DNA from: Eubacterium sp. CAG:180
Lineage (GTDB): Bacteria > Bacillota > Clostridia > Oscillospirales > Acutalibacteraceae
Length of the DNA: 6,179 bases
Reading direction: 5' to 3'
Assembly (NCBI GenBank): GCA_000432435.1
Contig: HF993135.1
Location: 1 to 6,179 of the forward strand
Position numbers and translations under genes: made by a program. The notes under the pieces were generated by a model. The model was not told the origin of the DNA. It saw only the letters and a list, made by a program, of their open reading frames with translations, and did not search any database. Below are positions 5,434-6,179 of the stretch, piece after piece; within the stretch, counting starts at the first letter, position 1, and each line of letters opens with the position of its first letter.

Positions 5434-6179
5434 ATGCCCGATCAGAATAAAAAAATCATCAGCAAATATCAGGGTGACAAAAACCCTGATAAGCGCTATT
5501 TGAAGCTCGGCAGAAAAATCACCGACGTTGTGGCTCACAAGATAGGCGGAGTGACATCGGACGATCCCGAATATTGGGGTCTGCGCGAGGTACTTACTCC
5601 CGAAATGTGCGACGTTGCTAACAAAATGAAGCTTCGTAAGCACTACACGTTTGAGCAGTTACTCGCTATGAACAAAGAGTATGAGGCTATCGATCTGCAA
5701 AAGCTTCTTGACGAGATGTCGTATATAGGCATTCTCGAATATGACTACGGTGATAATTACGACCACAATCACGAGCTTCAAGACCGTCCGAGAATCAGAC
5801 GTTACCGCGTACCCTTTTACGTACCCGGTTCGGCCGAGCTTTTCAACTCTTCCGTTGACAGAATAGCCAAAAATCCGGCTGTTGCCTCATTCTTTGAGAG
5901 AATGACGTTTGTTCCGCTTGCAGGTATCACTCAGATGGTGCCTCCCGGAGGCGACGGCATAGGTATGCACGTTATTCCCGTTGAAAAAGCCATAGACGCC
6001 AAGAGCGAATCGGTGGATCTTGAGCATATTTCATACTGGCTTCAGAAATATGAGGGTCATATTTCTGCCGGCATTTGCTCCTGCCGCGCTTCACGCGCTG
6101 TTTTGGGCGACGGCTGCACAGACGATTTTGATGATTGGTGCATACAGCTCGGCGATATGGCGGATTACACCGTTGAAAC
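5434..6179 (+). CDS. Probable Fe-S (and FAD) oxidoreductase, N-terminal part, cut by the window end
   Basis: The frame is open from ATG 5434 to the last base (248 codons seen, no stop). Its ribosome site AGGAGA (5419-5424) overlaps the stop of the isomerase gene, and only 13 nt separate the two genes, so they are almost certainly co-transcribed and perhaps translationally coupled. Residues about 44-105 (from DDPEYWGL to GILEYDY) look like a winged-helix-type domain. A middle segment (about 120-205) ends in VDLEHISYWLQKY. The last part carries Cys215-x-Cys217-Arg, Cys228 and Cys236 (CSCR...GDGC...WCIQLGD), a likely Fe-S cluster ligand set. I recall this arrangement from large clostridial proteins that continue with further cysteine motifs, a ferredoxin domain and a pyridine-nucleotide/FAD module. 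None of that can be seen here, so the oxidoreductase call is family-based inference. No signal peptide is present. The electron donor and substrate are unknown. Confidence 0.7.
   Translation, partial: MPDQNKKIISKYQGDKNPDKRYLKLGRKITDVVAHKIGGVTSDDPEYWGLREVLTPEMCDVANKMKLRKHYTFEQLLAMNKEYEAIDLQKLLDEMSYIGILEYDYGDNYDHNHELQDRPRIRRYRVPFYVPGSAELFNSSVDRIAKNPAVASFFERMTFVPLAGITQMVPPGGDGIGMHVIPVEKAIDAKSESVDLEHISYWLQKYEGHISAGICSCRASRAVLGDGCTDDFDDWCIQLGDMADYTVE

Noticed and set aside
1..6179. CRISPR array, tRNA, rRNA or known riboswitch
   Set aside because: No regularly spaced direct repeats with unique spacers, no cloverleaf with a CCA-type end, and no recognisable riboswitch core were seen on either strand by eye.

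Overview
The window looks like chromosomal DNA of a gut-type anaerobic Firmicute (class Clostridia) with the end of an integrative/mobilizable element inserted in it. The grounds are a TnpX/TndX-like large serine recombinase with a TnpW-type small protein, strong AGGAGG-type ribosome sites, a soluble GH20 hexosaminidase of the sort common in gut clostridia, and Fe-S/flavin redox genes. No taxonomic marker is present, so the genus cannot be named.

Layout. (A) 1-about 2117, plus strand: the terminal module of the mobile element. A 59-aa TnpW-family protein (76-255) is followed by a 561-aa large serine recombinase (342-2027). The 86-nt gap between them folds so that the sequence right after the tnpW stop pairs with the recombinase Shine-Dalgarno, which suggests translational coupling. 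A strong hairpin (2029-2060) and a second terminator-like structure (2091-2117) follow. (B) 2111-2280: a G+T-rich non-coding stretch (about 79% G+T on the plus strand by hand count) holding a seven-unit degenerate GGGTTT hexamer repeat (2208-2249). The element/host junction probably lies somewhere in 2061-2271 but could not be fixed. (C) 2272-3723, minus strand: a cytosolic GH20 beta-N-acetylhexosaminidase. (D) 3724-4040: a 317-nt divergent control region with a minus-strand promoter for the hexosaminidase, a textbook plus-strand promoter (TTGACG-17-TATAAT), and an 8-bp inverted repeat whose right arm covers that -35. (E) 4041-6179, plus strand: a two-gene operon. The first gene is a flavoprotein strikingly like the Propionibacterium (Cutibacterium) acnes polyunsaturated fatty acid isomerase, which makes trans-10,cis-12 conjugated linoleate. 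The second, cut by the window end, has a winged-helix-like N-terminus and a CxC...C...C probable Fe-S motif. I believe it belongs to a family of large Fe-S/FAD oxidoreductases.

How it may work together. The mobile element and the host genes appear unrelated, being neighbours by insertion. The most interesting possibility is the operon in (E): a fatty-acid double-bond isomerase coupled to a probable Fe-S flavoenzyme would fit conjugation followed by reduction of linoleate-type fatty acids (biohydrogenation). The isomerase call rests on strong remembered family similarity; the coupled-pathway idea is inference, because the second gene is incomplete and its substrate unknown.
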